Under the pieces are notes generated by a model. That model was given only the letters and a program-made list of their open reading frames with translations, was not told the origin of the DNA and made no database searches. DNA of 64,000 nt from Actinomycetota bacterium. Lineage in GTDB: Bacteria > Actinomycetota > Actinomycetes > Nanopelagicales > Nanopelagicaceae. Shown here piece by piece: positions 29,383 through 39,184 of this stretch (the first letter of the stretch is position 1; the number at the start of each line of letters is the position of its first letter). Made by a program: the position numbers and the translations under genes. Where the stretch lies: positions 58,733 to 122,732 of the forward strand of contig NSHZ01000001.1 of NCBI GenBank assembly GCA_002737595.1. The letters are read 5' to 3'.

Positions 29383-30642
29383 CTAGAGAACCTTCGCTCC
29401 GGTGGTACTTACTTTCTTGTACTCCCGGCTTGTGACCAGATCACGTAATCGAGCAAAGCCATCCCACACCTCGACATACGAGGTAGGTAGTGGGGAGATG
29501 GCTAATCGGATGGCATTTGGATTTCGAAAGTCGGGAATGACCTTAGCTAAGCTCCGCATCGCGACTGATATTTGGAAAGCATCAGCGTGGAGTAGCGAAA
29601 CGTGCCCACCTCGCTCTGCTGGATTTCGTGGGGTCCCTAATTCAAATCCAAGTTCTTTCAACCAACCTTCATAAAGCGCAATCATAAGCTCTGTACCTCG
29701 GGCGCACTTTTCTTCGATCGTATTTATGCCTGCTGCCTCGATCATGGTAAATGAAGATTGAATACTGCGTAGCCCAAAGATTGGCGGAGTACCAATTTGA
29801 AATCCTTTCATCCCTGGTGCGCGCTCAAAGCGAGCGTCCATGCCGAATTGGTTTGCTTGCGCAAACCACCCCTGGATAGGAACTTTCAATTCTGATTGCA
29901 TTTTCTTGCTGACATAGAGCCAACCTGGTGCTCCAGGCCCGGCGTTCCCGTACTTATAGGTGCAACCGACGGCAGCATCCACACCATCAGTGTCGAAATT
30001 CATGGCGACCGATCCGGTAGCGTGCGAAGCATCCCAAAGCGCGATGGCACCACTCTGCTGTATGAGTTTGGTAAGCACAGGAACGTTGTTTCGAGCACCT
30101 GATCGATATTGAATAACTTGAAGCGTCACAAGCGCGACGTCATCGTTAAGTAGAGGGGCCAAAATCTCAGCCGTAATCTGCTCATTCTCTGAATGAGGAA
30201 TCATCACTAACTTCATTCCAAATTCTTCTGCTAGACCTTGGAGAATATAGCGATCAGTTGGAAAGTTGGATTTATCCGTGATGATCGTCTTGCGACTCGG
30301 GCGTGCCTTTATTGCGGCTGTAGCTATTTGGTAAAAGTTCACCGAAGTAGTGTCAGTTGCAAGTACCTGACCGACTCCAGCGCCAAGTGTCGAACGACCA
30401 ATCAGATCTCCAGTGGATTGTGATTCATCGAGCCAGTGATGCCACCCATCAACTACTTCGGTCCCCCACTCTTTCAACATCAGGTCATTGATTACTTCGA
30501 TAGTGCGAAGCGGGAGTCTGCCGAGGGAATTGCCGTCGAGGTAGCACACTTCAGGATCTGCAAAATAGAAGCCTTGACGAAAGTGAGCCAATGGATCATC
30601 GTGATCTAATTGCTCCGCGTAGCTTCGATCCAAGGCAGACAT
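29383..30642 (-). CDS. kynU: Kynureninase
   Basis: A 419-residue PLP hydrolase splitting kynurenine to anthranilate and alanine. The N-terminal YLDGNSLGRLP, the cofactor region LWDASHATGSV and the Schiff-base lysine in TYKYGNAGPGAPGW are characteristic. TACGCT lies 7 nt before ATG 30642, giving a leaderless start. Tryptophan or indoleamine dioxygenase, needed to make formyl-kynurenine, is not in this window, so the cell either encodes it elsewhere or scavenges kynurenines. Confidence 0.93.
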   Translation of the reverse strand: MSALDRSYAEQLDHDDPLAHFRQGFYFADPEVCYLDGNSLGRLPLRTIEVINDLMLKEWGTEVVDGWHHWLDESQSTGDLIGRSTLGAGVGQVLATDTTSVNFYQIATAAIKARPSRKTIITDKSNFPTDRYILQGLAEEFGMKLVMIPHSENEQITAEILAPLLNDDVALVTLQVIQYRSGARNNVPVLTKLIQQSGAIALWDASHATGSVAMNFDTDGVDAAVGCTYKYGNAGPGAPGWLYVSKKMQSELKVPIQGWFAQANQFGMDARFERAPGMKGFQIGTPPIFGLRSIQSSFTMIEAAGINTIEEKCARGTELMIALYEGWLKELGFELGTPRNPAERGGHVSLLHADAFQISVAMRSLAKVIPDFRNPNAIRLAISPLPTSYVEVWDGFARLRDLVTSREYKKVSTTGAKVL

Positions 30643-30649
30643 GTGCGCA

Positions 30650-30655
30650 AGCGTA
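30650..30655 (-). promoter_or_regulatory. -10 box for leaderless kynU operon mRNA
   Basis: Minus-strand TACGCT, seven bases, ATG 30642. It lies between tRNA-Thr and kynU, so the operon need not depend on transcription through the tRNA. Confidence 0.45.
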
Positions 30656-30697
30656 TCCGAGAGAGTTGGCTACTCATATGGCAGGTATGTAAGAAAG

Positions 30698-30773
30698 TGG
30701 GGCCGACCAGGGGACTCGAACCCCTAACCCCCGCATTACAAGTGCGGTGCGCTACCAATTGCGCCAGGTCGGC
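30698..30773 (-). tRNA. tRNA-Thr (anticodon TGT)
   Basis: A 76-nt cloverleaf can be drawn: acceptor GCCGACC/GGTCGGC, D-arm GCGC/GCGC, anticodon stem CCGCA/TGCGG around CTTGTAA, T-arm AGGGG/CCCCT with TTCGAGT. The anticodon TGT reads ACA and related threonine codons. Position 73 is C and CCA is encoded directly after it. It lies between the AraC-type regulator and kynU on the same strand. Confidence 0.95.
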
Positions 30774-30833
30774 TTGGAACCTTGTTTCGATCAGGGCAAT
30801 TATGTCATCGGATTATGAAGGCGAGAAATCTGG

Positions 30834-31811
30834 CTATCGGCGGAGTGTCTCCGAAGGCAATTCCCCGAAACGATCATGATATGTCTTGGCAAAACGCCCT
30901 AGGTGAGTGAACCCCCACGAGAAGGCAATATCGGCGATAGAGGTGCTCTGGGCGCGCTCTGAGAGCAAGTCCTGACGCGCTCGGTTAAGGCGTACATCCC
31001 GCAAGTATTCGGTAGGGCTCATGCCTACATATCGCTTGAAGCCATCTTGCAAACTTCGAATGCTTACGCCAGCAGCTCGCGCCATATCCGTCACCGTCAA
31101 TGGTTCTTGCGGTGAAGCTTCACAAGCTTGAATCGCTATTCGCACACTGCGAGGCGCAGCCGGTTCTACCCTACTTCCGATTGAGTCGCTGTAGTTGTGG
31201 CGCTGCGATAGCAACAACCCACTAATGATCAGATCCTGGAATTGGTCGCGAACACCGGCATGCATCGTGAGACCACCACGATCGACATCAGTAACGAGAG
31301 TATCAACGAGCGTGCGCCAACTGCGCGCTTGTGGAGTAGTGAGATCCATTCCTAAATCAAATCGCACTGGCGCTTGCAGCTCGCGCCCAATCAAATCTTC
31401 TAGTCGCTCTTCCAAAGTAATTCTGCTGATATATACAAGTAATTGCGGATTCCCGGCATGCCAGACCATATCGAGCTTCTCGAGTGGGTTTGGAATAGAA
31501 GCCATCGAACTATCCGAATGGATGCTCTCTTTACCGGAGTGGATTTCGGCACTGCCAGCGAGTGGCATTTGAATTAAGTAGAAAGAGTGCAACTCCCCTG
31601 GAGTGATATGAACATCTGCACCATAATCTAAGTAATTGAGGGTGACATCACCAAGTGTGACTCGGTTGTGTACTGTATCTAGCTTTTCATCCGCAGACGT
31701 CGTGGTCAGTTTGTGAGGGCAGAAGACCCGCGCTACCTGCTCACGCGCTTCATCCAGGTTTTGGGTTCGGAAGAGATTATGTTCGCGTAGCAACTCAGCG
31801 ACCACAGCCAT
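30834..31811 (-). CDS. AraC-family transcriptional regulator
   Basis: A 325-residue regulator. Residues about 30-190 form an AraC-binding-like effector domain and residues 225-325 the double helix-turn-helix, ending IADIAFSWGFTHLGRFAKTYHDRFGE in pattern. This arrangement is common in activators of aromatic catabolism. AAGGAG precedes ATG 31811. It is divergent from an SDR gene and upstream of the kynU operon on the same strand; either could be its target, which is inference. Confidence 0.88.
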   Translation of the reverse strand: MAVVAELLREHNLFRTQNLDEAREQVARVFCPHKLTTTSADEKLDTVHNRVTLGDVTLNYLDYGADVHITPGELHSFYLIQMPLAGSAEIHSGKESIHSDSSMASIPNPLEKLDMVWHAGNPQLLVYISRITLEERLEDLIGRELQAPVRFDLGMDLTTPQARSWRTLVDTLVTDVDRGGLTMHAGVRDQFQDLIISGLLLSQRHNYSDSIGSRVEPAAPRSVRIAIQACEASPQEPLTVTDMARAAGVSIRSLQDGFKRYVGMSPTEYLRDVRLNRARQDLLSERAQSTSIADIAFSWGFTHLGRFAKTYHDRFGELPSETLRR

Positions 31812-31978
31812 CTCCCAACTCCTTCTTAGGTAGGTGATCTAGTTTGCCCTGCCCAGGGTGGCTGTCAAGGGGTTAAGCTGTCGAAGAGTGCGCTAGATGG
31901 ATAGCCCTTGCGTGAGAAGGACACCAATAAGGGTCCCTACTATCTACCGTCTGAATGTTCCCAGAGCGAAGGAGTCCC

Positions 31979-32773
31979 ATGAGTTCGCAAACACATGCAC
32001 TTTCTGGAAAGACCGCAATAGTTACCGGTGGTGGCACCCTCTTTGGAGAAGCGGTAGCCCGCACATTGGTGGCCGATGGCGCCAAGGTGCTTATCGTAGA
32101 AATCAACGAAGAGACCGGCGCAGCTGCGGCAAAGAAGAGTGGTGCGACCTTTGTACACGCTGACATTACCGATGACGCCGCAATCGACAAGGTTGTGAGC
32201 GATGCTGCAAAGAGCTGGGGCCGCATTGACATCCTGGTAAACCTGGCATGTTCATATGATGACGCTGGCGCAGATAGCACTCGCGCGCAGTGGCTCAACA
32301 CTCTCAACGTCAATGTGGCTAGTACTGCTTTGCTTAGCGCTGCCGTACGACCTCACATGGCCAAGCAAGGTGGCGGTGCAATCGTTAACCTCACCAGTAT
32401 TTCATCAAGCGTTGCCCAGATCGGTCGCTGGACATACCCAGTGAGCAAAGCTGCAATTGTGCAGCTCACCAAGAACATGGCGATGGATTATGCGCCTGAC
32501 AAAATCCGCGTAAATTCTGTCTCACCCGGTTGGACCTGGTCAGCGATCATGGACATGCTCTCAAAGGGCGATCGCGCTAAAACAGATCGGGTAGCTGCGC
32601 CTTTTCATCTCACTGGACGCGTGGGAGATCCTGAAGAAGTTGCACATGTCATCTCCTTCCTCTGCAGCGATAAAGCATCCGTGGTCACTGGCGCTGATTG
32701 GGCTGCTGATGGCGGCTATTCAGCAATGGGTCCCGAACAAGCGGTACCAGCGATTCCACTCCTCATGGAGTAA
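31979..32773 (+). CDS. SDR-family NAD(P)-dependent oxidoreductase
   Basis: A 264-residue classical short-chain dehydrogenase. The cofactor motif is TGGGTLFGE, with catalytic Ser in LTSISSS and YxxxK as YPVSK; the NAG motif is modified to NLAC. The start ATG 31979 has GAAGGAG just upstream. It would reduce or oxidise an alcohol/ketone. The 167-bp region between it and the divergent AraC-type gene holds both promoters; no confident -35/-10 pair could be picked. A strong terminator follows. Confidence 0.87.
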   Translation: MSSQTHALSGKTAIVTGGGTLFGEAVARTLVADGAKVLIVEINEETGAAAAKKSGATFVHADITDDAAIDKVVSDAAKSWGRIDILVNLACSYDDAGADSTRAQWLNTLNVNVASTALLSAAVRPHMAKQGGGAIVNLTSISSSVAQIGRWTYPVSKAAIVQLTKNMAMDYAPDKIRVNSVSPGWTWSAIMDMLSKGDRAKTDRVAAPFHLTGRVGDPEEVAHVISFLCSDKASVVTGADWAADGGYSAMGPEQAVPAIPLLME

Positions 32774-32787
32774 TGCTCAATAGAAGT

Positions 32788-32823
32788 AAGAAGGGGGGCT
32801 CTCTTTTGAGAGCCCCCCTTCTT
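32788..32823. terminator. Bidirectional rho-independent terminator
   Basis: A perfect 16-bp stem (AAGAAGGGGGGCTCTC) with a TTTT loop between the convergent SDR and flavin monooxygenase genes. It is GC-rich in the middle and A/T at the base, giving T-rich ends on both strands. Confidence 0.85.
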
Positions 32824-32841
32824 TTCCTCCTTGAAAATCGC

Positions 32842-34314
32842 TTACTTGATTCCTAAACGCTTGCGAAGCTGTGGACCAATCTTCGCGTAGTTCTTGGGAT
32901 TGATGGGGAATGACCACTCGTTGAAACGCTTCACAGCACCAATGCTCAAGTTCATATCGTCGAGCAGTTCGTCAACGTTATGAACCGAGAATGGAATAAT
33001 GTTTGTTCCACGAGCGTGCTTATTTTCCGTGCGCTTCTCCATCCAAGCAAGTCGCTTGTCGATGTGCTTAAGCATCACATCATGTGGTGGAAGTTTGATG
33101 GCACCTGCAAGATAGCCACCAATCCAGACGGCGCCCATCTCGGCATTCAATTGGCTAAAGAAGGATGAGTTATAGCCGTTAAATGCGAGGTTTTGAACAT
33201 CGAGTGGAAGCAGTTGACGATAGAGACGGAAGTTTCCACGATCATCGTTAATCCGTGCCATCACGGAATCTTCCAGGAATTGCACGCGTTGATGGAAACC
33301 GGTACCACAAATGATGTAATCGGCATCAACGGTCTTTCCGTTAGCAAGGTGGACTTTGCCAGCTTCCATGCGCACGATCTCAGTGTCGCGTTCGACCTTG
33401 AGGGATCCTGCTTCCACCTTGTCAAAGAATCCATCTGAAGCAAGTGAAACCGTGCTTCGCACGATGGTATCGAGGCCGTTATGTGGATGAAGGTTGAGCT
33501 TTTCCAACTTGAATTGACTCTCAATGACGCCCTGGACGCTGCCGAGCATGCCACCACTGACCTTCTTGCCCTTGCCGTGCATGAACTTCTCAAAGCCCTT
33601 CAAATCAATGTAGGGGAAGAGTGCCTCGCCCATGCGTGTAAGCAGGAGCATCTTATAATTGAGCACGTTCTTAAACTTCTTAGGTACCTTCCAAATGATG
33701 TGCCGCGCAACAATCGTGGTGTTCTTTGCGACACCGACAGTTTCGTTAGCCACATCGCAGGATGACTTGCCATATCCGACAACCACTACGTTCTTGCCAC
33801 GGACATCTTCAAGGTTATGAAAATCTACGGTGTGCATGATTTTTCCACCAGCTGCCTTAAAGGCGTCCGCACCTTCCCAAGTGGGTACCAAGGGATCACA
33901 GAAGATGCCATTAGCGACGATGAGGTAGTCGAAGTTCTGGGTGTTATCTAGGCCATTTGCGGAAGTATTCAGAGTCCAGGAGCCATCGGCATTTTGCTTC
34001 GCGCTCTTTACTTCAGTATTGAGCGAAATCTTGTTGCCGAATTTGAAGTTATTGACATAGCCAGCTATGTATTTCTGTACTTGCTCGCCGCTTGGCCACT
34101 CGGGAGTACCCTTTGGATAGGGATAATCACTCAGCACATACGTGCTGCGCACATTCTGTGTTCCCAAACCGGGATAACGACGCGAAGTCGTCCACACGCC
34201 ACCTACTTCGGAGTCTTTCTCAAAAACGTGAACATCATGACCGAACTCGGTCAGAACTTTGGCTGATGCAAGGCCAGCAAAGCCGGCACCCACAATTGCA
34301 ATCTTCTTACCCAT
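32842..34314 (-). CDS. Flavin-containing monooxygenase
   Basis: A 490-residue FAD/NADPH monooxygenase of the FMO/Baeyer-Villiger group. The FAD motif GAGFAGL (residue ~9), the signature-like GGKIMHTVDFHN and the NADP motif VVGYGKSSCDVA are visible. It would insert oxygen into an organic nitrogen, sulfur or carbonyl carbon. ATG 34314 is chosen over TTG 34317 because GGAGGT lies 5 nt before it. It is divergent from the FUSC exporter gene and convergent with the SDR gene, in an aromatic-metabolism block. Confidence 0.88.
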   Translation of the reverse strand: MGKKIAIVGAGFAGLASAKVLTEFGHDVHVFEKDSEVGGVWTTSRRYPGLGTQNVRSTYVLSDYPYPKGTPEWPSGEQVQKYIAGYVNNFKFGNKISLNTEVKSAKQNADGSWTLNTSANGLDNTQNFDYLIVANGIFCDPLVPTWEGADAFKAAGGKIMHTVDFHNLEDVRGKNVVVVGYGKSSCDVANETVGVAKNTTIVARHIIWKVPKKFKNVLNYKMLLLTRMGEALFPYIDLKGFEKFMHGKGKKVSGGMLGSVQGVIESQFKLEKLNLHPHNGLDTIVRSTVSLASDGFFDKVEAGSLKVERDTEIVRMEAGKVHLANGKTVDADYIICGTGFHQRVQFLEDSVMARINDDRGNFRLYRQLLPLDVQNLAFNGYNSSFFSQLNAEMGAVWIGGYLAGAIKLPPHDVMLKHIDKRLAWMEKRTENKHARGTNIIPFSVHNVDELLDDMNLSIGAVKRFNEWSFPINPKNYAKIGPQLRKRLGIK

Positions 34315-34440
34315 CAAGGACCTCCAAGTAGTCCGCTCACGCGGTTCGGGAATCTGCTTAGAGTGAGGGTAGGAAAATTACTGAGAGGTGCTTATCCGCC
34401 AGGCGCAGAGGCTATCCATCCCACGCGCGTAATCCCACCC

Positions 34441-34446
34441 TACAAT
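34441..34446 (+). promoter_or_regulatory. -10 box for leaderless FUSC-family mRNA
   Basis: TACAAT, CGAGTT, ATG 34453. This is the closest match to the -10 consensus among the leaderless sites here; no clear -35 box is seen. Confidence 0.55.
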
Positions 34447-34452
34447 CGAGTT

Positions 34453-35661
34453 ATGCGTAACTGGTGGCGTCGAACTAGAAAAGCTCTGATCACTTTGGTG
34501 GTCTCGCGGCGCCCTTGGGTTCAACAGACCCTCGTGACCGCCCTGGCCTCCGGCGTCGCCTGGGAAGTAGGGGACCTCGTCGTCGCACACGGCGGGTTGG
34601 TCGCGGCCATCGCGGCGGCGCTCTCCGTGCGAATCTCGCTTCACAAATCAGTACGTGAAGGTTTTGGTCAGATTTTTGGAACCGCGATCGGTGCGGGCAC
34701 CGCGCTTCTTTCCACGACGCTTCTCGGGTTCGGTTTCTTCACTGTCGTCGGAACCGTGTTGCTTTGCGCCATCATCTCGCGCGCTATTCACTTAGGCGAG
34801 ATCGCGAGTTTCAATGTACCGATTACCGCTCTCATAGTTATCGGCCCAGGACTCAGCGAGAGCAATGCAGTGAGAAGGATGTCCTGCACACTCATCGGAG
34901 TAGGTATTGCGATTGTTTTCTCATACTTTGCTCACCCCAAAACCCCCGCAGGAAGAACTATCGATCAAATCGGTAGAGTTGGGAGACGAGCGTCTGAACT
35001 TCTTGACCAGATGGCTGTTGGTGTTGCGAATGGTTACACACAACAGGAGGCGGGTGATTGGCTAGCAAAGGCTCGATTACTCGTTGAGGAAATTCCTGGG
35101 GTGCGCTCGCAAGCTCAAGAAGCGCGCTCATACGCAAAATGGTTCCCCACTGCAGAAGTTGATGAAGCTGAAGATCTTTACTCACGTGGAGTGGCAGCCG
35201 AACACACTGTGGTTCAGATCCGATCGATTGCTCGCACACTCTTTGATACTTCAGTGGATGATGCCGGGATGACCGACGCGACTTCGCAACAGATATCTCG
35301 CGCGCTCGCTAGTGCAAGCGTGGCTATAAAGGATCGCATGAAATCCCTCTCTGGTGATGATTCAGCCAGGGATAAGGAAGACATAGCAGATGAACTTCGG
35401 GCAGCTGGCTCTGTTTTTGTTGATGAAGTAATCGATCAATTCGATGAGACTGATCCCGATCAATTAGCGCGCACGATCTCACTCAAGGCAAATATCGACA
35501 TCATCGCCGATTCACTCGATCTCTCCTCACCCGCTATTCGCAACGTTGCTTCGCCAGCATCGCCTGGTGGAATTTTGGCGGTCTCACCGATAGTCCAAGG
35601 AAAGAAGATCCGTCGCCGGATCAAGCAGGTGGTACCGAGCTTCCTCAAAAAGTACTTTTAA
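34453..35661 (+). CDS. FUSC-family (aromatic acid exporter-like) membrane protein
   Basis: A 402-residue protein. After a basic N-terminus, about six hydrophobic segments occupy residues 25-160, followed by a long cytoplasmic helical C-terminal half. This is the architecture of the FUSC/ArAE family, whose studied members export aromatic carboxylic acids. ATG 34453 is chosen because of the TACAAT box; an upstream in-frame start at 34363 adds 30 unconserved residues. Export of anthranilate or related compounds is inference from the nearby kyn genes. Confidence 0.78.
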   Translation: MRNWWRRTRKALITLVVSRRPWVQQTLVTALASGVAWEVGDLVVAHGGLVAAIAAALSVRISLHKSVREGFGQIFGTAIGAGTALLSTTLLGFGFFTVVGTVLLCAIISRAIHLGEIASFNVPITALIVIGPGLSESNAVRRMSCTLIGVGIAIVFSYFAHPKTPAGRTIDQIGRVGRRASELLDQMAVGVANGYTQQEAGDWLAKARLLVEEIPGVRSQAQEARSYAKWFPTAEVDEAEDLYSRGVAAEHTVVQIRSIARTLFDTSVDDAGMTDATSQQISRALASASVAIKDRMKSLSGDDSARDKEDIADELRAAGSVFVDEVIDQFDETDPDQLARTISLKANIDIIADSLDLSSPAIRNVASPASPGGILAVSPIVQGKKIRRRIKQVVPSFLKKYF

Positions 35662-36626
35662 GGGGCTACTCGTTGTTGGCTAATCGCATAGAGCACGACA
35701 CTGGAGGCAATGCCTGCATTCAGTGACTCGGTAGCTGCTGACATCGGAATAGAAAGAATGTAGTCGCAGGTTTCACTCACTAAACGACCCAGACCCTTTC
35801 CTTCACTACCCACCACAACTACAAGTGGATCACTTCCGTTATCGAACTTAGGAAGTGAGACGTCGCCGTCTGCATCAAGTCCGACTACGAAGCATCCCGC
35901 TTCCTTTGCCTCTTCGAGCCAGCGCACCATGTTGGTCACCCGAGCAACAGGCACCCGAGCCGCGGCTCCGGCCGAAGATTTCCACGCAGATGCAGTCAGT
36001 CCCGCCGAGCGACGTTCGGTGATGACTACTCCGTGCGCGCCAAAAGCGCCTGCACTTCGCAAGATTGCTCCCAGGTTTCTTGGGTCCGTAATGCCATCGA
36101 GTGCAATAAGAAGGGGCTTCTTTCCGTGCTCCTTCAATGCCTTTACCAACACGCTGGCGTCGTAGTACTCGTACTCTGGAAGCCTCAGAGCGACGCCTTG
36201 GTGAATCCCGTATTCAGTCAGGGCGTCGATATCTTCCCGAGTTGCTTCACGAATAGTGATCTTCTGTTCTAAAGCTAACGTCAAAATTTCCTTAGTGCGT
36301 TCATCGCTTTCGAGTCGATGTGCAATGACAAGTTCCTTCGCAGGAATCTCGGCACGCAAAGCTTCAAGCACACTATTGCGTCCTGCCACGATCTCATCAC
36401 CGGTTTTCCGTGGACGAGTCGGACGTCCAGAGCGCGCACCGCTTGCACGCTCTGGTGCACGCTTTGCCGCGACTTTGCGCTTGCTAGCCGCGTGATAGGT
36501 ACGTGCTTCTGCCTTAGGCGTAGGACCTTTACCAGCCAGCTTGCGCTTGTTATTTCCACCAGTTCCCACCGTTGGCTTCTTAGCTCTACTACTTACGGCG
36601 CCTTTGCGTTTGGAGTTGCCAGCCAT
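35658..36626 (-). CDS. rlmB: 23S rRNA 2'-O-ribose methyltransferase RlmB-like (TrmH family)
   Basis: A 322-residue SPOUT methyltransferase. Residues 1-70 are a Lys/Arg-rich tail typical of the actinobacterial form; then the substrate-binding domain starts at IVAGRNSVLEAL, and the knot motifs ALDGITDPRNLGAILRSA, VVGSEGKGLGRLV and SLNAGIASSVVLY follow. Start ATG 36626 shares one base with the cysS stop (TAATG). The cysS-rlmB pair is conserved in Actinobacteria. Its 3' end overlaps the FUSC gene by 4 bp. Confidence 0.92.
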   Translation of the reverse strand: MAGNSKRKGAVSSRAKKPTVGTGGNNKRKLAGKGPTPKAEARTYHAASKRKVAAKRAPERASGARSGRPTRPRKTGDEIVAGRNSVLEALRAEIPAKELVIAHRLESDERTKEILTLALEQKITIREATREDIDALTEYGIHQGVALRLPEYEYYDASVLVKALKEHGKKPLLIALDGITDPRNLGAILRSAGAFGAHGVVITERRSAGLTASAWKSSAGAAARVPVARVTNMVRWLEEAKEAGCFVVGLDADGDVSLPKFDNGSDPLVVVVGSEGKGLGRLVSETCDYILSIPMSAATESLNAGIASSVVLYAISQQRVAP

Positions 36627-38032
36627 TACTGCACTCGTTTCTGAAGGGTCCACCGCGAACCGGAAGATGAATCTTCCACAGCGATTCCCGCTGCGGCGAG
36701 CCCATCGCGAATTGCATCCGCGGCAGCCCAATCTTGGCGAACACGAGCACAATTGCGTTGCTCGAGCACTACTTTCACGAGTTCATCAACAACACCGGTG
36801 AGATTACTTGAACTATTAGCCCAAGGACCAGTGCGTGGATCGCAACCAAAAACTTCGAGCATCGCGCGCACATCACCAAGTGAAGTACGTATCGCATTCT
36901 TATCCCCTGAGGTGAGTGCGGTATTACCTTCGCGCACTACATCAGCAAGAACGGCGAGCGCTTGAGGCGCAGCCAAGTCATTATCAAGCGCAGCGCGAAA
37001 TTCCTGTGGAACATCTGCAGATATCGCACTCTCGCCCAAGATAGATTCGGCGCGATCAATAAAGTTCTCGATACGTTGGAAGCCAATTGCTGATTCTGCA
37101 AGGGAATCTGGTGAGTATTCCAACATTGAACGGTAATGCGCCGAGTTAAGGTACCAACGCAATTCAATAGGGCGTGCGATATTAAGAATTTCGTAGACTT
37201 TAAGTGAGTTACCCAGCGACTTACTCATCTTTTCACCTGATGTAGTCACCCAAGCGTTATGCAACCAACGCTTCGCAAATCCATACCCAGCGGCATTCGA
37301 TTGCGCAATCTCATTTTCGTGGTGCGGGAAGATGAGATCTAAACCACCACAATGAATATCGAATGTTTCGCCTAAGTATTGGTAGGCCATCGCACTGCAC
37401 TCGAGGTGCCAACCTGGACGACCTGCGCCCCACGGAGTTGGCCACGAGGGATCTCCTGCTTTGGCAGCTTTCCACAATGCAAAGTCACGTGGATCTTTCT
37501 TGTACTTAATTTCGTTTGGATTATCGCTATCAGCCGCTGACTGCAGATCATCTAACTTCTGTCCCGAGAGCGTGAGGTACTCAGGTAGTGAACGGACTTC
37601 TAAATAAACATCCCCATTGCCGGGCGCATATGCATGTCCACGTTCAATAAGTACCGACATTAATTCAATCATCTGAGTGATATGACCCGTTGCCCGTGGT
37701 TCATAGGTCGGCGGGATGCAGTTGAGTGAAACATAGGCTTCATTAAATTCGCGTTCATACTTCATCGCGATGGCCCACCAAGGCGCGCCCTCATGAACGG
37801 CGTTATGCAAAATCTTGTCATCAATATCCGTCACGTTTCGGACGAAGGTGACTTGATATCCGTGGCCACGCTCTAGCCAGCGTCGTAGCAAATCGAAATT
37901 GATAGCGCTACGGAGATGGCCAATATGCGGAGAGGATTGCACAGTGGCTCCACAGAGATAGATAGAGACTTTGCCCGCAATCAGCGGCTGGAAGTCGCTC
38001 TCTTGCCTAGCAGCGGTGTCGTAAAGTCTCAC
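36626..38032 (-). CDS. cysS: Cysteinyl-tRNA synthetase
   Basis: A 468-residue class I aminoacyl-tRNA synthetase charging tRNA-Cys. The HIGH motif is in [15 protein letters not shown] in EKMSKSLGN, and zinc ligands are in [15 protein letters not shown] and HHENE. It is clearly CysS and not the paralogue MshC, because the full C-terminal anticodon-binding region is present. It lies 9 bp after ispF and is coupled to rlmB. Confidence 0.96.
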   Translation of the reverse strand: MRLYDTAARQESDFQPLIAGKVSIYLCGATVQSSPHIGHLRSAINFDLLRRWLERGHGYQVTFVRNVTDIDDKILHNAVHEGAPWWAIAMKYEREFNEAYVSLNCIPPTYEPRATGHITQMIELMSVLIERGHAYAPGNGDVYLEVRSLPEYLTLSGQKLDDLQSAADSDNPNEIKYKKDPRDFALWKAAKAGDPSWPTPWGAGRPGWHLECSAMAYQYLGETFDIHCGGLDLIFPHHENEIAQSNAAGYGFAKRWLHNAWVTTSGEKMSKSLGNSLKVYEILNIARPIELRWYLNSAHYRSMLEYSPDSLAESAIGFQRIENFIDRAESILGESAISADVPQEFRAALDNDLAAPQALAVLADVVREGNTALTSGDKNAIRTSLGDVRAMLEVFGCDPRTGPWANSSSNLTGVVDELVKVVLEQRNCARVRQDWAAADAIRDGLAAAGIAVEDSSSGSRWTLQKRVQ

Positions 38033-38041
38033 CGGGTAAGA

Positions 38042-38509
38042 CTAACTAACTAATGCCGTTGCAATTGCCGCGATGCCCTCGCCACGTCCGGTAAGCCCCA
38101 AACCATCAGTTGTCGTACCTGAGACGGCTACTGGGGCGCCTCCTATGGCCATGGATAGTGCAGATTCCATCTCCACTCGACGAGGCGCAATTCGTGGACG
38201 GTTGCCAATAATTTGCACTGAGACATTCCCTACGGAAAATCCCAGGCCATGCACGATCTTTAAGGTTTCGGCAAGGAGCAGGCTCCCGCTAGCCCCTTTC
38301 CACTCAAGACGATCAACGCCAAAGTGCGTTCCCAAATCTCCTGCGCCGGCGGCTGAGAGCAAGGCGTCGCAGATGGCATGAGCAGCCACATCACTGTCAG
38401 AGTGCCCTTCGAGTCCGCTTTCTTCACTCCAGAGAAGTCCACCTAGCCAGAGCTCTCGCTTCTCGTCACTCGAAAAGCGGTGAACATCTACGCCGATTCC
38501 GATTCTCAT
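38042..38509 (-). CDS. ispF: 2-C-methyl-D-erythritol 2,4-cyclodiphosphate synthase
   Basis: A 155-residue MEP-pathway enzyme forming the cyclic diphosphate. GVDVHRF (zinc Asp/His), [20 protein letters not shown] and the C-terminal [15 protein letters not shown] match the family. The ATG at 38509 overlaps the ispD stop (ATGA), and AGGAGA lies upstream. The MEP route would supply isoprenoids, including carotenoid or retinal precursors for the heliorhodopsin, though no retinal genes lie here. Confidence 0.95.
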   Translation of the reverse strand: MRIGIGVDVHRFSSDEKRELWLGGLLWSEESGLEGHSDSDVAAHAICDALLSAAGAGDLGTHFGVDRLEWKGASGSLLLAETLKIVHGLGFSVGNVSVQIIGNRPRIAPRRVEMESALSMAIGGAPVAVSGTTTDGLGLTGRGEGIAAIATALVS

Positions 38510-39180
38510 TTTGCTCTCCTTGCAAGTAATGCTTCGGCCCACTCAAGATCGGCCGAAGTTGTAATTTTTCTTGAGAGATCATGGCCCAGCACGGTGAGCA
38601 CTGGTCTTCCCATCTCTTCTACCATCATGGAATCGTCGGTGGCTTCAACGCTGCATTCACGGGCATGCGCGGCTCTTAACGTTGACGATGAAAATCCTTG
38701 AGGCGTTTGCACTCTCCCTAGGAAATTCCTATCTTCCGTGCGCACAACGAATTTATTTTGATCAATTCGCTTAATGGTATCCACCATGCCGAGAAGTGGG
38801 ACGACTGCCTCGTTTCCGGCTTTTAGACCGTGAATTACCTCAAGAAAAACAGATCCGGGTGTGAAACAACGTGCCGCATCATGAACCAGCACGTAATCCA
38901 CGTCATCTGGCAGCGTTGCTAAAGCGAGTGAAACACTTTCACGACGTGTAATACCGCCAGTGATGACCGAAGTTTTCGTACTCCATTTTTCTACGGCGAC
39001 CGAGATTGGTTTCTCATATCCATGAGGAGCCGCGACTACGATGAGATCTACATACTGCGCCACGGTTTCAACGGCACGGCAAATGAGGGAGTGACCGGCG
39101 ACAGCAACTAATGCTTTAGGAAGCGAAGCGCCAAGTCGCTCGCCGCTTCCCGCAGCCGGGACGATCGCGGCGATTCTCAT
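38506..39180 (-). CDS. ispD: 2-C-methyl-D-erythritol 4-phosphate cytidylyltransferase
   Basis: A 224-residue CTP-dependent enzyme of the MEP pathway. The nucleotide-binding start [27 protein letters not shown] and [10 protein letters not shown] are typical. ATG 39180 is chosen, placing it 4 bp after the carD stop; the 24 extra upstream residues lie inside carD and have no conservation signals. carD-ispD-ispF is a standard actinobacterial order. Confidence 0.95.
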   Translation of the reverse strand: MRIAAIVPAAGSGERLGASLPKALVAVAGHSLICRAVETVAQYVDLIVVAAPHGYEKPISVAVEKWSTKTSVITGGITRRESVSLALATLPDDVDYVLVHDAARCFTPGSVFLEVIHGLKAGNEAVVPLLGMVDTIKRIDQNKFVVRTEDRNFLGRVQTPQGFSSSTLRAAHARECSVEATDDSMMVEEMGRPVLTVLGHDLSRKITTSADLEWAEALLARRAK

Positions 39181-39184
39181 CGGA

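Noticed and set aside
30610..30879. Plus-strand frame with a TRGLEPLTPALQVRCATNC stretch
   Set aside because: It is the antisense of the tRNA-Thr gene, a well-known spurious frame.
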